NCBI RefSeq assembly: GCF_900104795.1
Contig: NZ_FNTG01000002.1
Span: 3,100,001-3,164,000, forward strand
Direction: 5' to 3'
DNA: 64,000 nucleotides
From: Burkholderia sp. WP9
GTDB lineage: Bacteria > Pseudomonadota > Gammaproteobacteria > Burkholderiales > Burkholderiaceae
Shown: positions 18,255 to 28,128 of the stretch, piece by piece
Position numbering within the stretch: position 1 is the stretch's first letter
Layout of the letters: each line of letters starts with the position of its first letter
Made by a program: the position numbers and the translations under genes
The notes under the pieces: generated by a model
What the model saw: only the letters and a program-made list of their open reading frames with translations
Told to the model about the DNA's origin: nothing
Database searches by the model: none

Positions 18255-20435
18255 TTGCCGCCTACGCATTCTGGCTTGCTTTCCAATACGTTCAAGACGC
18301 AACACGGTGGAATTGCTGTCGCCTTACTTAGCCGAGTCTTGCTGTTCAGTACGACAGTTACGCTGGTGCTGACAGTTGTTCAGCTTTTGCTAAGTTTCCA
18401 AGCGGAGGTCTCGGGATTGCAAAAACCGTTTCAACGAAATTGAGCAAGGCTATGCGTCGGGGCTCGGCAATGCGCTTTGGGCTCTCGATAGCAGACAGTT
18501 GCAGGATCAGCTCGATGGAATGCTGCATCTGCCACTGATACGCTATGTCGAAGTCCGCGAGACGCAGATTCCTAACCCGTTGAAGGTTTACCGAGGCTCC
18601 ATACAGGTCAAAGACGCGGTTGTCAGGGAGTTTCCGATTTATTGCTGTGAAAACGACCGGCATCAGATCGGGGTACTGCATATTGAGGGGAGCCTGACGG
18701 ACATCTATCGGGATCTGCTGCGCGAGGCGTTGGTAATCCTCGTGAGCAACGCAGCAAAGACGTTTCTGGTCGCGTTGTTCATTTTGTTTATGGTTCATAG
18801 GCTCGCGACTCGCCATCTCGTCGATATCGCTGCGACGCTTCGGGGACGCGCACCGGGCGTCGCAATGGCGCCGCTGCGATTGCGCCGGATACAGGAGAAA
18901 TCCGACGAACTGGATCAACTGGTCAATGCCCTGAACGTCATGTTCGAGGGACTCGAACAGCATTCGACTCAGCTCCGTAACGCGAACGCGCAAATGGCTG
19001 CGATCCTCGACAACATTCCGGACCTCGCCTGGGTGAAGGACACGCACGGTCGATACGTGGCGGTCAACCGGGCACTTGCGCGCACCTTAGGCTACGCCGA
19101 ACCGTCTGACGTGATCGGTAGGACGGACTTCGATCTGCATCCGCTTGAGCATGCAAAGGCATACCGCGCGGACGATGTCGAGGTGATGGTCTCCGGGCAA
19201 CGCAAACGGATCGAAGAGGCCCATGTTCAGGCAGGCGGTCACTGGAGCTGGGTAGATACGATCAAGACATCTTTCGCAGACGGACATGGGCTACTGGCAG
19301 GTACCGTTGGCATTGCCCGGGACGTCACCGAACGCAAGAAGGTGGAAGAGGACCTCGCGCGGGCGATTGCGGGCTTACGCTCCGAGATCGAGCGACGAAC
19401 AACGGTCGAAGTGCGATTGCAGGCTAGCGAGGCGCGTTTTCGCGCCATTGTCGAGACAAGCCCGGTACCCCTGTGCATTGTCTCGATGCCGCAGGGCGAG
19501 ATCCTTTATACGAGCGAGCCGTTGCGCGCACTGTTCGGGCTCAATGCGCGCGACGGCATGATCCGCAATATCGCCGAACTCTACGTGGACACCGCCGAGC
19601 GCGACAGGCTGGTAGAGCATTTGCGGCAAGAAGCGAGCTTTCGTGACACGGTGGTCCACTTCCGCAGACCGGATGGCAGCACATTCTGGGCAATGGTGGC
19701 GGCGCGCGTCGCTACATACGAGGACGCACCAGCAATCTATATAGGCCTGAACGACATCACGGAGCGCAAACGCATCGAGTTGGAGCTATTCGAGTCGCGT
19801 GAGCAGTTGCGCGAGGTGTCTGGCTATATGGAGGAGATAAGGGAACAGGAGAGAAAGCGCATCGCCATGGAAATCCATGACGAGCTGGGCCAGTTGCTCA
19901 CCGCATTGAAAATGGATGTGTCATTGCTCAAAATGCGGCTTTCCGGCGACATGGAGGCTGCGAAAAAAGCCGACGACATGCGTGAGCTGGTTGAGAAAAC
20001 CATCTGGATGGTGCGCAATGTGGCGAACCATCTGCGGCCAGCCGCGCTGAACTTCGGGATCGTGTCCGCGCTCGAATGGCTGGCTAAAGACTTCTCTCAA
20101 CGCAATGGCATTCCCTGCAGATTGCGGATTAATGGCCCTGAACCCGTCTTGTCGGATACGCAAGCGACGGTTGTGTTTCGGATTGTGCAGGCGTCGCTGA
20201 CGAATGTCGCACGCCATGCGGATGCGACGAGGGTAGATGTAACGCTGACTCGCTCTGCATCGGCGCTCGACCTGCACATCAGCGACGATGGCCGCGGTTT
20301 CAATCAGGAAGCGATAAAAAAGGGGTATTCATATGGATTGCTTGGCATGCGCGAGCGTGCGCGGCTGATCGTTCCCTGCATATTGATAGCACACCCGGTG
20401 TGGGTACATCGGTCTCCATTCACATTCGGCTCTAG
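18255..20435 (+). pseudogene. PAS-domain NarL-type histidine kinase, two frameshifts
   Basis: The gene encodes two membrane helices around a periplasmic region, a HAMP-like segment, two PAS domains and a HisKA_3 kinase ('KRIAMEIHDELGQLLTAL', then HATPase 'LHISDDGRGF'). It begins at a TTG (18255) behind GGGAGGGG. The first helix ('RVLLFSTTVTLVLTVVQLLL') is in one frame, but at about 18420-18427 an extra base in the A/C run moves the rest into the +1 frame. A second lesion near 20370 breaks 'ERARLI' from the terminal 'SLHIDSTPGVGTSVSIHIRL', which is readable in another frame up to the TAG at 20433. The catalytic core from 18499 on is open. Function is probably lost unless these are sequencing errors. 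Confidence 0.75.
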
Positions 20436-20461
20436 AGGGTCTGAGGCACTCGGACCGCCGG

Positions 20462-20580
20462 CGCAACTTGTACAAGAATGAGCATGGGGAACGCAAAGTG
20501 AGGGCCTGCTAACGTTTCCGGCAGACGCGCGTAGTCTCGCGCCAGTCGCCGGAACCGGTTGAGCCAGCCGGAATTACGCT
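20462..20580 (-). mobile_element. IS5-family transposase C-terminal remnant
   Basis: On the minus strand, about 40 residues read 'SGWLNRFRRLARDYARLPETLAG' followed by 'HFAF.MLIL'. This is the well-known C-terminal signature of IS5-family (IS427-group) transposases. The rest of the gene and both inverted repeats are missing. It sits directly after the broken kinase gene, marking an old insertion and deletion point. Confidence 0.7.
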
Positions 20581-20744
20581 TGCCAATCCTCGGCGAGTGC
20601 GAGCTTTGTCTCTTCCGTGTATTTGCACACAAAACACCCTGCAGAAGTGTCCGACTTCTGGGGGCAGTCCTTCCCGGGATGGTCGACATCATTGGACGGC
20701 TACTTCGACTCGCAGAACATCGCGGGTTCCAACGACCAAATGGG

Positions 20745-20870
20745 TCCACCCCTGAACAGGTGGGCGAAATCTACGAACTGCGCGGACTGCTCGAAGCCAA
20801 TGCCGCGCGCGCGTGCGCCGAGCAATCGACGCCCGAACTCGTTCGGCAATTGCGCGAGAACTATCCGCGT
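20745..20870 (+). pseudogene. GntR-family FCD-domain fragment
   Basis: About 40 residues ('PEQVGEIYELRGLLEANAARACAEQ', 'STPELVRQLRE') match the first helices of the FCD effector domain of FadR-type GntR regulators. No helix-turn-helix precedes it and the frame runs straight into an unrelated kinase fragment at about 20854. It is a scrap left by recombination. Confidence 0.6.
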
Positions 20871-21482
20871 ATATGGAAGCGGTTCGCGAGGAAGAAAGAA
20901 AGCACATTGCCATGGAAGTCCACGACGAACTGGGACAGTTGCTGACAGCCATTGAAAATGGATGTGTCGCTGTTACGCATGCGGCTCGACAGTGACTCGG
21001 AGGCCGCTAGAAAAACCGAGGACATGCGGGATCTGGTGGAGAAAACTATCTGGATGGTTCGGAATGTCGCCAGTCATCTGCGACCGACTGCGCTAAGCTT
21101 TGGGATCGTCTCGGCACTCGAATGGCCCGTAGACGATTTTGTCCGGCGTAGTCGACTGCCTTGCGAATTGTTGATCCATGGCAGCGAACCGGCCCTGCTG
21201 GACGCACAGGCCACAGCTATATTCCGTATCGCGCAGGCCTCGTTGACCAACGTTGCGCGCCATGCTCAAGCGTCGCGAGTAGACGTTACCCTCACGTCGC
21301 GTACCGGTTCGTTGGCTCTTCACATAAGCGACGACGGCTGTGGCTTCGATCTGCGCAAAGCACGCAGGCAATATTCGTATGGATTGCTCGGCATGAGCGA
21401 ACGCGCCCGGCTGATCGGCGGCACGTTACAGATTGAGAGCGCGCCGGGAACGGGCACACTCGTGTCGGTCCGCATCCCATTC
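20854..21482 (+). pseudogene. Second NarL-type histidine kinase, C-terminal fragment
   Basis: This is a paralogue of the kinase at 18255, with only the HisKA_3 and HATPase parts left. It starts at 'ELSAYMEAVREEERKHIAMEVHDELGQLLTA' and shifts frame by an extra A near 20951. It continues with 'KMDVSLLRMRL', 'EKTIWMVRNVASHLRPTALSFGIVSALEW' and an intact G-box region up to 'GTGTLVSVRIP'. Sensory and membrane parts are absent. Its last codons run into the middle of a response-regulator receiver domain, showing a deletion joint. Confidence 0.75.
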
Positions 21483-21898
21483 ACACCGGCTTGCCGGTGC
21501 TGGTCCTGAGCATTCACAATGAGCCCCAGGTGGTGTCGCGCGCGCTGCGTGCGAGCGCGACCGGCTATCTCACCAAAGATAGCAACCCGGAAGTCCTGCT
21601 CACGGCAATCCGCAAGCTGGCGGAGGGGCGAAGATTCATCGATTCGAACTTGGTCGACTCAATTATTTTCGGCAAGCATCCAGAAGAAGCCGCGCCACAC
21701 GACAGTCTCTCCGATCGCGAATTCCAGGTGCTGCAAGCACTGATTGCCGGAAAAAGCATCAACGATATTGCTGAATCCTTTGCGCTCAGCGCGAAGACCA
21801 TCAGTACACACAAAATGCGCCTGATGAAAAAACTGAGGGTCAGCAATAATTCAGAACTCATTCGCTATGCGATTCGCCATCGCCTCAGCGCCGATTGA
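21483..21898 (+). pseudogene. LuxR/NarL-type response regulator, N-terminally truncated
   Basis: About 138 residues remain. The sequence enters in the middle of the receiver domain at 'HTGLPVLVLSIHNEP', so the phosphoacceptor Asp half of the receiver is missing. Receiver helices 4-5 ('RALRASATGYLTKDS') and the complete LuxR helix-turn-helix ('LSDREFQVLQALIAGKSINDIAESF', 'SAKTISTHKMRLMKKL') follow to a normal stop. A TTG at 21491 could restart translation, giving a 135-residue constitutive DNA-binding protein. It was presumably the partner of the kinase fragment just upstream. Confidence 0.75.
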
Positions 21899-22080
21899 CG
21901 TCCAGACTAAGGAAATTCCTACACAAATATCAGTCGTAGCCTAGGGGAAATTAAGCACTATCCGAATGACGAATTTCTATTCGCAAGTTTAGGATTGTCT
22001 TACATTTTCTGACTCTCCAAGCGCCCCATTGTTCAATCTCTCTCAGGTTCTGGCGGACACGCTCGATAGCCAGGGTCTTG

Positions 22081-22110
22081 AAGGCCGACACATCTGTGCC
22101 GGCCTTTTTT
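22081..22110 (+). terminator. Rho-independent terminator
   Basis: The arms AAGGCCGACAC (22081-22091) and GTGCCGGCCTT (22096-22106) pair with a single mismatch around a 4-base loop and are followed by a run of T. It lies 180 bp after the truncated response regulator. A degenerate version recurs near 25990. Confidence 0.75.
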
Positions 22111-22334
22111 ATAGGTCGATTTTGCCGGAAATAAATAGAAACATTTTCCGAATCCGGAAGGTCTGATTGAATGAAAAATGACATTCACGTGCAAACCTTT
22201 GCGCGATTAAAGTTCGTACAAGGCACGTCGTTATTCTGGTTGGATGCCAGTCATTGCGTGACCGACAGACGAGGCCGTCAGCATTGGAAAAAGCACTCTG
22301 TGATTTCCCGGATACGATAACGGAAGTTTATGGT

Positions 22335-23930
22335 ATGAATAATAGGCATGTGTCTGTCAAGGTGAAGCTCTATGGCGCATTTTCCGCACTTGCGGTCATA
22401 GTCATTCTAGTGTCGGGCATGTCGTTCTTCATGCTCGGGAGTGCCAACGCGCGCTTTGCCGGCTTTGTTTCCGGGATCAGTGCACGAGCCGAAGTCGCCC
22501 AACAAGTTCGCACGGCTGTCGATCGACGGGCAATTGCAGCGCGCAATATGGCGCTCGTCACCCAACCTGGCGACTTTGGACTTGAAAGAGACGCTGAGGC
22601 GCGAGCCCAGCAGGACGTCCAGTCAAACCTGGCAAAACTCAACGCGATGATCTCTGTCGCTACGGATAGCGACGAAAAAGCTGGCGCTTTAGTGCAGGAG
22701 ATCGACCGGATTGAGGCTGCGTATAGTCCTGTCGCTCGGGCGATTGTTGAGCTGGCAGTGGCTGGTAAACGCGATCAGGCCGTCGCAAAGATCAACCGGG
22801 AATGCCGGCCGTTGCTGGCGTCGTTGGTGAAGGCTACCAACGATTACGAGGTCTACACTCGCGAGCGCGCCAATGCCCTCGTTCGGCAATCGGCGGACCA
22901 CTACGCGGCACAGCGCATTCTTTTGATGACCATCTGTATTATGGCGGTGGCGCTATCGGTGGTTGCAGGTCTGCTCATCACGCGCGGGCTCCTGCGCTCG
23001 CTTGGTGCCGAGCCGGACGATCTGAATGCCGTGGCACGCCGCGTCGCCGCCGGAAACTTGAGCAATGTGCCAAGTGCGTCTTCTGCGCCCGCTGGCAGCG
23101 TGCTTGCGTCGATGGCGCAGATGCAGACGAGCCTCGTCGAATTGATTGGCCGCGTGCGATCGACTGCCGACAGCATCGCGACGGGTTCTAGCCAGATCGC
23201 ATCGGGTAACATTGATCTGTCGTCGCGCACTGAACAGCAGGCTTCCTCGTTGCAGGAAACGGCGTCTAGCATGGAGGAACTAACTTCGACCGTGAAACAG
23301 AATGCGGAAAACTCGCAGCAGGCCAGCGTTCTGTCGGCCAATGCATCGGAAGTCGCGGTGAAGGGCAGCCTGGTAGTCGGGCAAGTGGTGGGCACCATGA
23401 GCGACATCAGCGCCAGTTCGACGAGAATCGCTGACATTACCGGCATCATCGAAGGCATCGCTTTCCAGACCAACATTCTTGCTCTGAATGCAGCAGTGGA
23501 AGCCGCGCGAGCCGGTGAACAGGGCCGCGGGTTTGCAGTGGTCGCAAGCGAGGTGCGCAACCTCGCGCAACGTTCCTCGGGAGCGGCCAAGGAAATCAAG
23601 GATCTGATCAGTGAATCTGTTCAGAAGATCCAGATTGGCCAATCGCTTGCCACTGCAGCGGGGGCGGCCATGTCGGAAGTGACGCAAGCGGTGGCACATG
23701 TCACCAATATTATGAGCGAGATTGCGGTCGCTTCAGGTGAACAGAGTCGTGGCATCGAGCAGGTCAATCTGGCCATCACGCAAATGGATTCTGTCACGCA
23801 GCAGAATGCGGCACTGGTCGAGCAAGCAGCGGCGGCGTCGCAATCGCTCGAAGATCAAGGGCGACGTTTGAATCAAGCGATCGCGTTCTTTCACTTTGAT
23901 TCCGCCACCGTTCCGAGCCAAGTCGGCTAA
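22335..23930 (+). CDS. Methyl-accepting chemotaxis protein
   Basis: A 531-residue chemoreceptor. The ATG at 22335 ('[16 protein letters not shown]') is preferred over 22254 because the first membrane helix follows at once (about residues 11-32). A four-helix-bundle-type periplasmic domain of about 155 residues, a second helix near 190-212 and a HAMP segment come next. The signalling domain has the invariant hairpin tip '[30 protein letters not shown]'. No CheR-tethering pentapeptide is seen at the C-terminus. It would transmit ligand binding to CheA/CheW encoded elsewhere. It lies 225 bp after the terminator. Confidence 0.92.
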   Translation: MNNRHVSVKVKLYGAFSALAVIVILVSGMSFFMLGSANARFAGFVSGISARAEVAQQVRTAVDRRAIAARNMALVTQPGDFGLERDAEARAQQDVQSNLAKLNAMISVATDSDEKAGALVQEIDRIEAAYSPVARAIVELAVAGKRDQAVAKINRECRPLLASLVKATNDYEVYTRERANALVRQSADHYAAQRILLMTICIMAVALSVVAGLLITRGLLRSLGAEPDDLNAVARRVAAGNLSNVPSASSAPAGSVLASMAQMQTSLVELIGRVRSTADSIATGSSQIASGNIDLSSRTEQQASSLQETASSMEELTSTVKQNAENSQQASVLSANASEVAVKGSLVVGQVVGTMSDISASSTRIADITGIIEGIAFQTNILALNAAVEAARAGEQGRGFAVVASEVRNLAQRSSGAAKEIKDLISESVQKIQIGQSLATAAGAAMSEVTQAVAHVTNIMSEIAVASGEQSRGIEQVNLAITQMDSVTQQNAALVEQAAAASQSLEDQGRRLNQAIAFFHFDSATVPSQVG

Positions 23931-24342
23931 CCCGCTGGATCCTCAAAATCCGACGGGACGATTCAAAAGGAAACGCTCGCCATCCAGTTTGGTAAGAGCA
24001 GAGATGCGAATCTGCATTGCGTTGAGCATCCAGGCATGAGTGCCGAAGCTGGATGCTGTGTTGTTGAGGTGGGTTCGAATAGACATTCGCAAACCCGACC
24101 AGTGGGCAGTCCTAAAGCAACTTGGGCGATTGACCCAGACTTTAACCACTGCGATGACGGCACCCAAGCCCGTACTCACCCGCGGCTATCCGACCGGTAG
24201 ACTGTGTCCAGATCGACGCAAGTTTGGCGGCATCAGGGACAAACTGAGGCAGCCGCGTCGATGGCTATAGCAAAGAATCCCTAAGGCGCTCGACGCGGTT
24301 GCTGCGTTAGGATGATCTTGTCAATTGCTTGCGTGAGCGCTT
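23931..24342. other. Intergenic region, no recognisable gene
   Basis: This 410-bp stretch lies between the chemoreceptor and the EAL-HDOD gene. Short open frames exist on both strands but none shows a known motif or good coding character. The final 100 bp should carry the promoter of the downstream gene. Confidence 0.45.
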
Positions 24343-25545
24343 ATGCAAACTGAAGTTTTTGTTGCCAGGCAACCTATCATGAACCGACGCGGCATGACGG
24401 TCGGGCAGGAACTCTTGTTCCGCGATGCCCGCACGGAAGCGGCGAGAATCAGCGACGGGTTTTCGAGCACTGCTGCGGTTGTTGAGCGAGTGTTAGGAAC
24501 TTTTGGATTGGAGCAGATACTCGACTCCTGCGACGGTTTCCTGAACTGCACTGATCAGTTCCTGTGGTCCGGCCTGACCGACGTGCTTCCTGCTTCCCGC
24601 TTTGTATTGGAGCTTCTGGAGAACACGGAGCTTACGCCGGAGCTTGGTGCAAGATGTGATACCTTACGAGATGCCGGCTTTCGTGTTGCGATGGACGATG
24701 TGCGTTCACTGACACCTTCTCTCGAACGCTTCCTTTGTCACGTCGATATCGTCAAACTTGACTGGCCGTATATTGCGGCTAAGCGTCGTGACGATATGGT
24801 GGCCTCATTCAGACGAGCGGGGAAACACGTTCTTGCGGAGAAGGTCGAGGAGCGCGACGAGCAAACTGCTGCCATGTTGTCCGGGTGTGATTTGTTTCAA
24901 GGCTTCTACTTCTGCAGGCCGCAGGTACTCGCGGCTAGAAGGATTACGCCTTCGGTCGGGGTCGTATTTCGGATGATTCAGCTGCTGATGGACGGTGCAG
25001 GGAGTGCGCATCTGGAGCACGCCTTGAAAAGTTCGCCCGCTCTGGTCGTCCAGTTACTTCGACTTTCAAACAGTGCCAGCTGCTTTACGTCAAGCGACGG
25101 CTTCATCGTCTCTATCAGGCAGGCGCTCGCGGTTGTCGGGACACGTCAGCTGTTGCTCTGGTGCAGTCTGCTTTTGTACGGCAATTCGTCGGGCTCGTTG
25201 CAGTTAGTGGACCCGCTCGTTCAACTTGTTGAACGGCGGGCAGGCTTCATGGAGCGGGCGGCCATGCAACTGAATCCTGGCGATGAGAGTTTTTGTCAGG
25301 CGGCGTGGCTTACGGGGCTGCTTTCGCTAGCACATGTTCCACATGGCATGAGCGTAGACGCCTTTATCAGTGATCTGCCTGTCAGTGCATCGATTCGGCA
25401 CGCAATCATTGCATATTACGGCGAACTGGGAGCTCTGCTACGAATCGCAGAATGTCTTGAGCGAGGGGACTTCGCAATGGCCTCTGTCTTGGCTAAGGCA
25501 TCCCATCCAGGCCTTGTCGCCACGCTCCCAGGTCTGACTTTATAA
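24343..25545 (+). CDS. EAL-HDOD signalling protein (YuxH/CdgJ-like)
   Basis: A 400-residue protein with an N-terminal EAL-like domain (about 1-200) and a C-terminal HDOD domain (about 205-380). The opening 'VFVARQPIMNRRGMTVGQELLFRD' is typical of the YuxH/CdgJ class, where the EAL triplet is replaced (here ELLFRD in place of EALLR). Later metal and catalytic residues are only partly kept ('MDDVRSL', 'VKLDWPYI', 'AEKVEERDE'). It is probably a c-di-GMP-linked regulatory protein affecting motility or biofilm, not an active phosphodiesterase. It follows a chemoreceptor gene, which fits a motility role. Confidence 0.87.
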   Translation: MQTEVFVARQPIMNRRGMTVGQELLFRDARTEAARISDGFSSTAAVVERVLGTFGLEQILDSCDGFLNCTDQFLWSGLTDVLPASRFVLELLENTELTPELGARCDTLRDAGFRVAMDDVRSLTPSLERFLCHVDIVKLDWPYIAAKRRDDMVASFRRAGKHVLAEKVEERDEQTAAMLSGCDLFQGFYFCRPQVLAARRITPSVGVVFRMIQLLMDGAGSAHLEHALKSSPALVVQLLRLSNSASCFTSSDGFIVSIRQALAVVGTRQLLLWCSLLLYGNSSGSLQLVDPLVQLVERRAGFMERAAMQLNPGDESFCQAAWLTGLLSLAHVPHGMSVDAFISDLPVSASIRHAIIAYYGELGALLRIAECLERGDFAMASVLAKASHPGLVATLPGLTL

Positions 25546-25679
25546 ATGCAGAGGGGGGCCGTTCGTTCAGACAGTCTTCACGCAGTTCAGGTCGGAAGGT
25601 GCGGAAAGTTAAGCTACCGATCTGACTCATCAGGTTTTCCAGACCGAACGATGACGCGTGCCCTACGCGGATTTCGCCA

Positions 25680-26012
25680 AATCCTTCTCTCAGCCTGAAG
25701 ACCATCAGCACACCCAAGATGTGCATACTGCAACAACCTGGGGGCATCAATAACAGATAACTCGTCCGTTATGTGATTCGCCATCGCCTGAGCGCGGATT
25801 GACGTTTTGATTAAGGAAATCCCTACACGAAAATCGGTAGTAACCTAGGCTAATTTCAGCACTATCTGAATGACGAGTTTAATTCGTGGGTCTAGAGTTT
25901 TGTTGTGTTACTCGGTTCGTGATTGCAAATGCCACATTCTTGAATCTCTCCCGGTTTCTCGCCGCCAGTCTCGATATGCCAAAGTCCCAAAGGCCCACAC
26001 ATTGGCCTTGTC
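25680..26012 (+). repeat. Degenerate second copy of response-regulator 3' end and terminator
   Basis: This segment is a diverged direct repeat of about 21770-22110. Shared landmarks in order are 'AAGACCATCAG', 'GATTCGCCATCGCCT' and 'GCG.GATTGACG' (LuxR C-terminus and stop), then 'AAGGAAAT.CCTACAC', 'CCTAGG', 'GCACTATC.GAATGACGA' and a decayed version of the terminator ending 'GGCCTT'. Reading frames of the LuxR domain are destroyed. It shows that a response-regulator gene once lay here too, before the second chemoreceptor. Confidence 0.75.
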
Positions 26013-27189
26013 ACATTGTCGAATCTGTCGCGTAAGCTCACGTGATGAAGACTGCCAAGTCGCCTTGTCACGGCCACCGTTTTCCGACTACCGTAATCGT
26101 CACGCTCTGTACGCTGGTATTTCCGCTGTCAGTTGAGCTTGCGCGACATTGGAGGGTTGCCCTTTGAACGCGGGGAACAGCCATCAACCTACACGTGAAC
26201 GCGAGCGATGCTTGCGTGACTTTCGTGTTCCAAAACGTACGCGAGTGTTCCCGTCGAGATCGCAGGCGTATTACGACCTACCGCCTCATGGTTGCGGATT
26301 CGGTCGTTGAAAAAGCTCTCGCTACTCACTGGGTAGATACGTGGGCGAGTGCAATTGGTGATCTTCACATTTCTGTGTTTGCCAAAGGACGCCCAGGATA
26401 CAAGCATAAGCGATGATCGTACGAATTCACGACGTTGAAGTTCTCGGTCATTCCGATTCGAGACATTACGCCTTCAATTCATTCTTTTTCGCAGAGAGCA
26501 ACCACATTCCGGAGAATTTTTTTGAATAGGAAGCCGACTTGTAAGGATACTAGTTGCTCGAGTGAGACAACCGAACAGGCGTTGGTGGTATTGACGATAC
26601 AGATCACGAGGTTCGTCCAGAGCGTGGCCTTGGATAGCCGGTTTGCTGCGAAGCTCGTCAAGCGACTTAAGAGGGAAGCTGATGCCATTTCGCAAGGCCG
26701 CAATGCGACGAGGCTAGGACAGAAGGAACTTCGGAAGGCTTTTGACGCCGTCGACGCAGTGCTGCGTAACCACGATGCCACATTGTTGGTTATGGCCAAT
26801 GCGGCGCTCCGTGAGACGGACAAGAAGATCGGTGGCGAAAGGTCACAGCAACGCCCAGCGGAGGGCTGACCAGGCATTAGCCTGTCGAATGCCATCCCCC
26901 TCGCATTGGCAGATGAGGTGAGCAGAGTGGACTTGCCTCCGCGTAAGCGGACACGCGCAGGTTGGTGTTTTTTCTCGGGGGAGATATTCGATTATTTCGA
27001 AACACAAAAAGGCGACGTAATGCATGCGCGGCGATGCTGTTGCAGTCGACAATCAACCCGCGCAACCGTGGTCCGTCGACCTACGCACTTTGCTGCGTTC
27101 ATCGCCGACAACTTGCCCGATGGCGTTTCAACGTGCCGAGAATGAGGCGAAACGCCGGCAGGGGTGACGATCGTCCAGAAACCAGTTGT
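26013..27189. other. Degenerate intergenic region
   Basis: Between the decayed regulator repeat and the IS6 remnant, base composition is uneven and no known domain is readable. One open frame (26435-26869) is listed separately as a weak hypothetical. The remainder appears to be non-coding or relic DNA. Confidence 0.5.
26435..26869 (+). CDS. Hypothetical protein, unrecognised
   Basis: A possible 144-residue protein. The first third is Ser/Thr/Arg-rich and probably non-coding; the last 90 residues ('RFAAKLVKRLKREADAISQG', 'KELRKAFDAVDAVLRNHDAT') look like amphipathic helices and have better coding character. A later start near 26520 is possible. No family is recognised. It lies in a decayed zone, so it may be a gene fragment. 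Confidence 0.3.
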   Translation: MKFSVIPIRDITPSIHSFSQRATTFRRIFLNRKPTCKDTSCSSETTEQALVVLTIQITRFVQSVALDSRFAAKLVKRLKREADAISQGRNATRLGQKELRKAFDAVDAVLRNHDATLLVMANAALRETDKKIGGERSQQRPAEG

Positions 27190-27933
27190 CGGACTTTGGG
27201 CGAGTTCCGCGATTTCACGCCAAGTGACGAATCGCGCCGCGAGATGTTTTGGATAGAGTGAAGTGCGTAACAGATGCCGCTAGAGCACGAAATGTTGTCG
27301 CATGGCCCGAAGCAGGAGAGGCATATCTGTGTGCGTTTAGGCTTGCGAAGGCCACGCACTTGCTGCTCGCGCTCGCGTGTTGGTTGGTGGCTATTCTCCG
27401 CGCTGCCGCTTTGAAGAACATGTGCTTCACGTTCGCAAGTTCTGGAATCTCGCCCTTTGTCTCCGGATTGCTGAGCAGTTGATCCGTGACGATCCTGTGC
27501 GGTACCGGACTCGAACATGGCGCACGTTTGGAGAAACGTTTGGCTGTGGCTTTGTCGCACCGCGTCTGCAGCAGAATGTCAAGCTCGGCGCCGTGCTCGT
27601 CAACTGCCGCCATAACAGGTACGGTTCGCCACGAAGCGTGATGAACATATCGTCAAGGAGCCATGTACTAGCCGGCTTGCATCGCCCCGCTGTCACTCGA
27701 GAGCAAAGCCCTGACCAAACTTGTCGCAGCAGCATCGGATCGACTCGTGCGTCACGATGACGCCGCGCTCGAAAAGCAGTTCCTCGGTGTCGCGTAGGCT
27801 CAACTGGAAGTGAAGATACCATCGAGCAGCACTATTGATGACAGTAGACGAGAAATGTTGAGCGTAATAAAGCGTTTTTTGATTTCTTCGAAGCGCCATC
27901 GTATCCGATGCGTCGCGCAACCTGACAACGCCG
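27190..27933 (-). mobile_element. IS6-family element, degenerate copy
   Basis: The minus strand encodes, in several broken frames, a transposase clearly related to the two intact copies at 30041 and 35968. Readable blocks include 'RWYLHFQLSLRDTEELLFERGVIV', '[12 protein letters not shown]', 'KIVTDQL'-like and 'ATNQHASASS'. Multiple frameshifts and stops make it non-functional. A right-end inverted repeat related to GCAACGTGACAATGCCC is visible at about 27918-27933; the left end is not clear. Confidence 0.75.
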
Positions 27934-28128
27934 CAATCAGGCAATGTTTTCCTCGTGAGGCGATTGCGCCCGGACAGATCTGGTAGCCCTTTTTTGAATC
28001 AGGTGATTTGCACCGTATTGACTTCCGAAAAGAGGTCGATCTGCTTAGTCGTTTTGCTGTCCGGATTCAACTTAAATCATATTTTTGCCGTTATCCTAAT
28101 TATCACAACCACTCCTTGGATAGACATT

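Noticed and set aside
23943..24270. Small ORFs between the chemoreceptor and EAL-HDOD genes
   Set aside because: Both strands give open frames of similar quality with no motif, ribosome site or family resemblance.
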